From positions 7,974,820 through 8,038,819 of the forward strand of contig CM067569.1 of the NCBI GenBank assembly GCA_034336665.1: DNA of 64,000 bases. The letters are read 5' to 3'. This document shows, in pieces, positions 59,555 to 64,000 of this stretch (position 1 is its first letter; each line of letters begins with the position of its first letter). The position numbers were made by a program, and so were the translations under genes. The notes beneath the pieces are model-generated. The model made no database searches. It was not told the origin of the DNA and was given only the letters and a program-made list of their open reading frames with translations. The stretch is from Luscinia megarhynchos (Eukaryota > Chordata > Aves > Passeriformes > Turdidae).

Positions 59555-62086
59555 GTAAGGAGCCGGGCCTCCCTCAGCGAGGCCCCTCCGGCCTGCCAGC
59601 GCCCAGCATGCCTCCAAACGTGCTGCTGCGCCCAAAACTGTGCCTAGGATAGACATAATGTCCTTTCTCCGGAGGAAGTATGTCATTTCTAAGGGCCCTA
59701 GTTGAAGAGTCGCCAAGCATTTACCTGGTAGAAATACACAGAAAAGCATTGTCATTTATTACTCAGAACCTGCACGCTCCTGATTTAACTTCTTTCTAAA
59801 GCAGTACGCAACAATCCATTCAGCAGTTAGTTTATCAAATTTAATTATTACTGCCACGTTCTTAAAATGTGCAGTGAAAAAATTCGATTGCAGTATTGCC
59901 TGAATGAGAACAAGGTGATCAAAAATATGGAGAAGAAAAAAAAATAGAGATTATATAAAGATCAATGGCAACAAAGAACTTAATCTTTGTTATTCACTTT
60001 GGCAATAATTAGGGCCCAACAAAGTAAAATTAAAATCTCTCGGCCCCTCCTTAACAAGTGCAAATCAGCAGGCTCTGCTGAAGGCAGTAGCACTGCAAGC
60101 ATTTACATTATTTGAGGACCTGGTCTTTTTTTCAATCTTTTATTTTCCATGGTTTGATATGGAGGAGGATTCTTCTGTCCTTTCAAGGGACTGATTTAGC
60201 TCAATAAGCTTTTAGTTTTGTTTCTTGCTTTTTGTGAATGTGGTTTTACTCTGAGTTCTATTGGAGCACTTGGCTGGGCCATCTCTTCTGTTTGGGGGGA
60301 GAAGGTCATAGCTTTTATCACCTACAAGAGCTCAAAAAGAGAAAGTTGAGTAAATTGAACATAGATTCCAATGTACCATCATTGATTAATGTAGCTATTC
60401 ATAAACTGGAGATAATCAAAAGCAGTTGCAAGAAAGTTGTTGCCATGAAGTTTCAAGAAATTCAATAGATCTCAACATCATAGCTCTTTAAGCATTCAGA
60501 TCACCACCACTAATTTTATTCTTGCCTTTTTAAAGATCATTTTTGATAATATGCACTGCCCACTTTTCTACTATGTCTCTATTTTTTAAAAAAATCTCAC
60601 TTAAAAAGATTGGGACCCTTAAAAATAGCTATACTGCTCATTTCAGCATGCAGTTAATTCATAGTCCTTGCAATTTCAACATTTCTTTGCTGTAAATCCA
60701 AATTAATGCTCACACTCTTTGAAGTGGCATTTTCATTCTTTTTCTGTTGAGAAAATAGCTTCATCAACAGATAAATGAGAAGACCTATTGGAAATTCATG
60801 CTTATTGCTTTCAGAATTCAAAGAATCACCTGGCATGTAGATCAGGTATCTTTTTCAATTATTGGTAGAAGAGGCCAAGTGGGATTGCAAGCACTGTAGA
60901 CAGAGGGAGGTTGGGCATGGTTTTTATCAGATATGACCTGAAAGATGTTGTAGGAATCCTCAGTTTTCTGAAGGCCTGGACAGCATTTCTGTGTCATAAC
61001 TCAGCCAAGCTCCTGAAAACTCAAATTCCTGTCCCTGTGACAGAAGAGGCACCGTGTGATCTTTTTACTGGCTCAGCCTGTCTCACTTGTGCTTTTAGCA
61101 AGAAGATGAACTTGATGTTGGTTTGTAAGAAAGATTTCACAAAACTATAACTTTTGGGGTTTTTCCCTTTTTGAGATTGTATTTCAACTGCTTTGGTAAA
61201 GGGGCATGATTTCCCAGCAGGAGAATGGTAACTGAAGTGTCATAATGACACCTTATTCTTGTGTTATTTTGTATACTCAAGTCAGAAAAAAAGACATTTA
61301 GACCACTTTCAGTGTGTTTTCATAGAACATAAAAGCTTAAAGAAGCATGATTAAGCCTCATAGACAGAGCAAAAAGTGAAGAAATTTGAGGAGTGAAACG
61401 GGCTAAACGCCTCAGTGAGAGTTTGTTGATGTAACATGTATGTTGGAAAAGTTAGAAGAGTGTATAATATGCATCAGCTTAGACTTCATTTAATCTAATT
61501 TGGACTCTCCATTGAATCTGGTCTTGTCTCAATAAAGTACTGTCTTTGCAATGAAAGAATCAAAACAAAGTCCACGGATGAAAGAAGCCCTGACCCTTCT
61601 GAAATCAGAGACAAAATGCTCATTGAGAGCCAGGATTTCATCTTGCATGCCTAGAATTTTTCAGAGGCATTCAAGAATATTGCAAAGGCCCCATAAGATT
61701 TCCATGTAAAAGAAATTTTAAAGTAATGTCTGTTCCTTTGTTCACAGACCTTCTCATGAGGAATCTACCCATCTTGATAGAGAATTTGGACCTTGGTTTT
61801 CACAGGTTCTCTCTTTCCTACCCTGAGGCAGGTCTCTGAAATCAAGTGCTTTCTGTACCTGGTAACTCTTTCCAGGGTTTTGTGGATGCAGGTGAAAGTT
61901 CTGCTCTGGAAGACAGTTGTGTATTGGCTTTCTCATGATTTTCAGTTTTGTGTGTGAAATAAAGGCTGCACATCTGGACTAGAAGATGTATGATAGTTTG
62001 ACAAAACCTGAAGAGGAGTAAGGGTTTCAGGTACTGCTAAGCTTGTTTTCCTGTGTCTCATCAGGAGTAGAGCAACCAAACTGGAA

Positions 62087-62144
62087 GCTGACAGAAGGCT
62101 CAGTGTTGGTTGCAAGTTGACAGAAGGCTCAGTGTTGGTTGCAT
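62087..62144. repeat. 29-bp direct tandem duplication (two copies)
   Basis: TGACAGAAGGCTCAGTGTTG begins at 62089 and again at 62118, a period of 29 bp. The copies are identical apart from one or two bases at the junction, so the duplication is recent. No function seen. Confidence 0.9.
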
Positions 62145-64000
62145 ATGGGTTTTTTGGCATGATTCTGTGAGCTGAGCTTGTGAATCCCCCAGTGAGCCCA
62201 GTGGTGTGCACTTCAGAAAGCAGCAGGGACCTGCATTACACTGGGCTGTGTGTGGGCAAGCAGTTCTATTCCTGGCTGCTAGGGCAACCTGCCTAACAAA
62301 TTCAGCTATAGAAAACAGCTACCTGATGGAGCAAAGAGAATGAAAAAAACCAGCCTCTGAATTTCCCTTCTGCTGTGGTCTAGTGATTGATTTTTAGATT
62401 AGGCTTGTTCCATTATCTCTTAACATCCCCCCACCTACACACAGACTTCATGCCAAGGGTGTGAGAATTAGTTCTTTCTACAGTGTTGGTGAACTGGAGT
62501 GCTCTTGTTGCTTTGGGGAGTTAACAGTAGTTACAGCATATCTGAGACATTAGGAGAGACGTTTCTGTGCAGGCAAGGAAGCCAAATTTAATGGGTTTTT
62601 ATGTAAAGCTGCAAGCAGGCTGGGAGACAGGTACAGGCAGCCAGGAGCTCTGCTTTCCTCTGTGCATGTGCACATTCTGCAGATGTTGGCACTGCTTCTA
62701 TAAATTATGGGTGGTTTTGCAGTTGCATCCCAAGCACTTAAGCCTTGTAATGAGAGTGAGTTCCTCAGGGATGTTCTAATGGGAATGTTAGTAGATGTAC
62801 CATTCCTTCTTGCAGAGGTTGGAGGCAATGAGGCTGCCATCCTAGGAAGTGTAAAGTTATTTATCACAACTAGCAGCAGTCATTAGGCACCCCAGGAAAC
62901 ACAAGCCAACAGAGACATCTGTAAAGCATCACGTGCAGGATGATACCTCAGTAATTGTCTGCCTAGTTCTGGGTGCATTATATAAAATTTCCAGTTCTCT
63001 CTAAACAAATTATCTGTGTCCCAGATGCAAGACCAGCCAGCATCATTTATGGGAGTGAGCACACTTAGCTGTGTCTAGAGGTGGAGAGGGATCTAAGAAG
63101 GGTTTCTTCCCTGTATTTGTAGTGTTGGTGATAGAAGCATTTGAAATTGGACACACACACACATTTAGTCTACCAGTTTCCAACAGGTAAAATGTATTTA
63201 TGAGGCCTCTGTGTGACAAGTCCTCAGGTCAATAAATCTCTTTTGTTTTTTCTCTTCCATTGAGTGTAATTGCTAAAGGAGGCAAAAAGGCAGAGTGACA
63301 TGTTCTCTACAAATAACTAACAGTATCTTGAGACATATTAATATTGATGGCTTTTTTTTCCTTATAAAACAATGATTTTGCTGAAAAGTAACTCATAATT
63401 TCTTGGTAGAACCAAGAGACATAAGTAAAATCAAGTGAGGTGTTTCACCATCACTGCATCTCAAAGGGTGGAGAAGTAGAACATGAAATTGCTAAGTAAA
63501 GGACCATAGATTGAGATATGACAATAATTAACAAATCATTCATGCTGCTTTTCAGAGTTAGCAAACCTAGCTTTTACTGTTACCTGGCCAGAAGCTCAGC
63601 ATCACTGCACCTGAAATAGAAAACCACCATTGGCATACGTGGTTGAGAGAGCATCATGTCATTTACAGCTGAAATGTCAAAGTGCTAAGTGTAGAATTTT
63701 GCACATGCATTCTTCTGGACAAATTATGTACACAATAACCCTGAACTATGCATGTTATTTTTAAAACATTCATATGCAGTGGGTTAACTTTTATACTGGC
63801 TGTAGCCTCTGGGGCAAATCTCAGCAAGGGGTGTAAAGAGCATTTTATTTTTCCCTTTGGTGCTTTTTAGATTGGCAGATGACTGTTCAAGTAGAGGAGG
63901 ATTTTCTTGTGTAAATTGTAAAGGAAACTTCTTTTTTCCCTCTCCCACACTTATTTCCCCACCCCAGATAGATAAATAGCATGCTGAGTCTAAGGTTTTG

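Larger units (their letters stand above)
57252..64000. other. ABLIM1: ABLIM1 intron (5' part), to the window end
   Basis: Starts with donor GTAAGG. The next linker exons (NEPSSGRNS... or QGINIYRKP...) are not found up to 64000. Contains the candidate exon at 59498-59554, a 29-bp tandem duplication at 62087-62144 and a short CA run at about 63.15 kb. The region around 59.8-60.1 kb looks little decayed but has no named element. Confidence 0.75.

Overview
The window is a piece of a vertebrate, almost certainly avian, nuclear chromosome. It carries the middle of one large plus-strand gene, ABLIM1 (actin-binding LIM protein 1, also called abLIM or limatin). I identified it by translating short segments bounded by AG and GT splice sites; their peptides, when joined, reproduce the ABLIM1 protein in order and in a consistent reading phase. 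No other protein-coding gene is recognisable on either strand. Evidence for a bird is the CR1 LINE fragments, old MIR-like SINE remnants and an LTR of a kind I associate with songbirds. The songbird level is an inference.

Layout: nine constitutive-looking exons at 1104-1213, 14607-14733, 15862-15955, 35563-35650, 40195-40253, 49164-49241, 51327-51482, 55836-55871 and 57122-57251. They encode the end of LIM2, all of LIM3 and LIM4, and the first part of the linker leading to the C-terminal villin headpiece. Exons for LIM1, early LIM2, the rest of the linker and the headpiece lie outside the window. Three further in-phase segments look like alternative cassette exons: 42573-42635 (63 nt), 45010-45057 (48 nt) and 59498-59554 (57 nt). 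The first two match the type of extra linker peptide I remember from long ABLIM1 isoforms. The third I do not recognise.

A CpG-rich block at about 22.9-23.2 kb ends in a good splice donor and lies in the 19.6-kb intron that splits LIM4. It looks like an internal promoter and non-coding first exon for a short isoform lacking intact LIM domains. A four-codon upstream ORF lies in that exon, and two out-of-frame ATGs precede the likely start in the next exon. A second small CpG-dense patch at 53.29-53.36 kb could be a further start.

The rest is intron. It holds a probable solo LTR (13181-14223) whose centre has expanded into about 16 copies of a 38-43 bp minisatellite, a roughly 150-bp ACATA pentanucleotide array joined to a perfect 14-bp inverted repeat (18198-18374), decayed CR1 and MIR-like fragments, a polypyrimidine tract and a 29-bp tandem duplication. 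No RNA genes, CRISPR arrays or bacterial features were seen.
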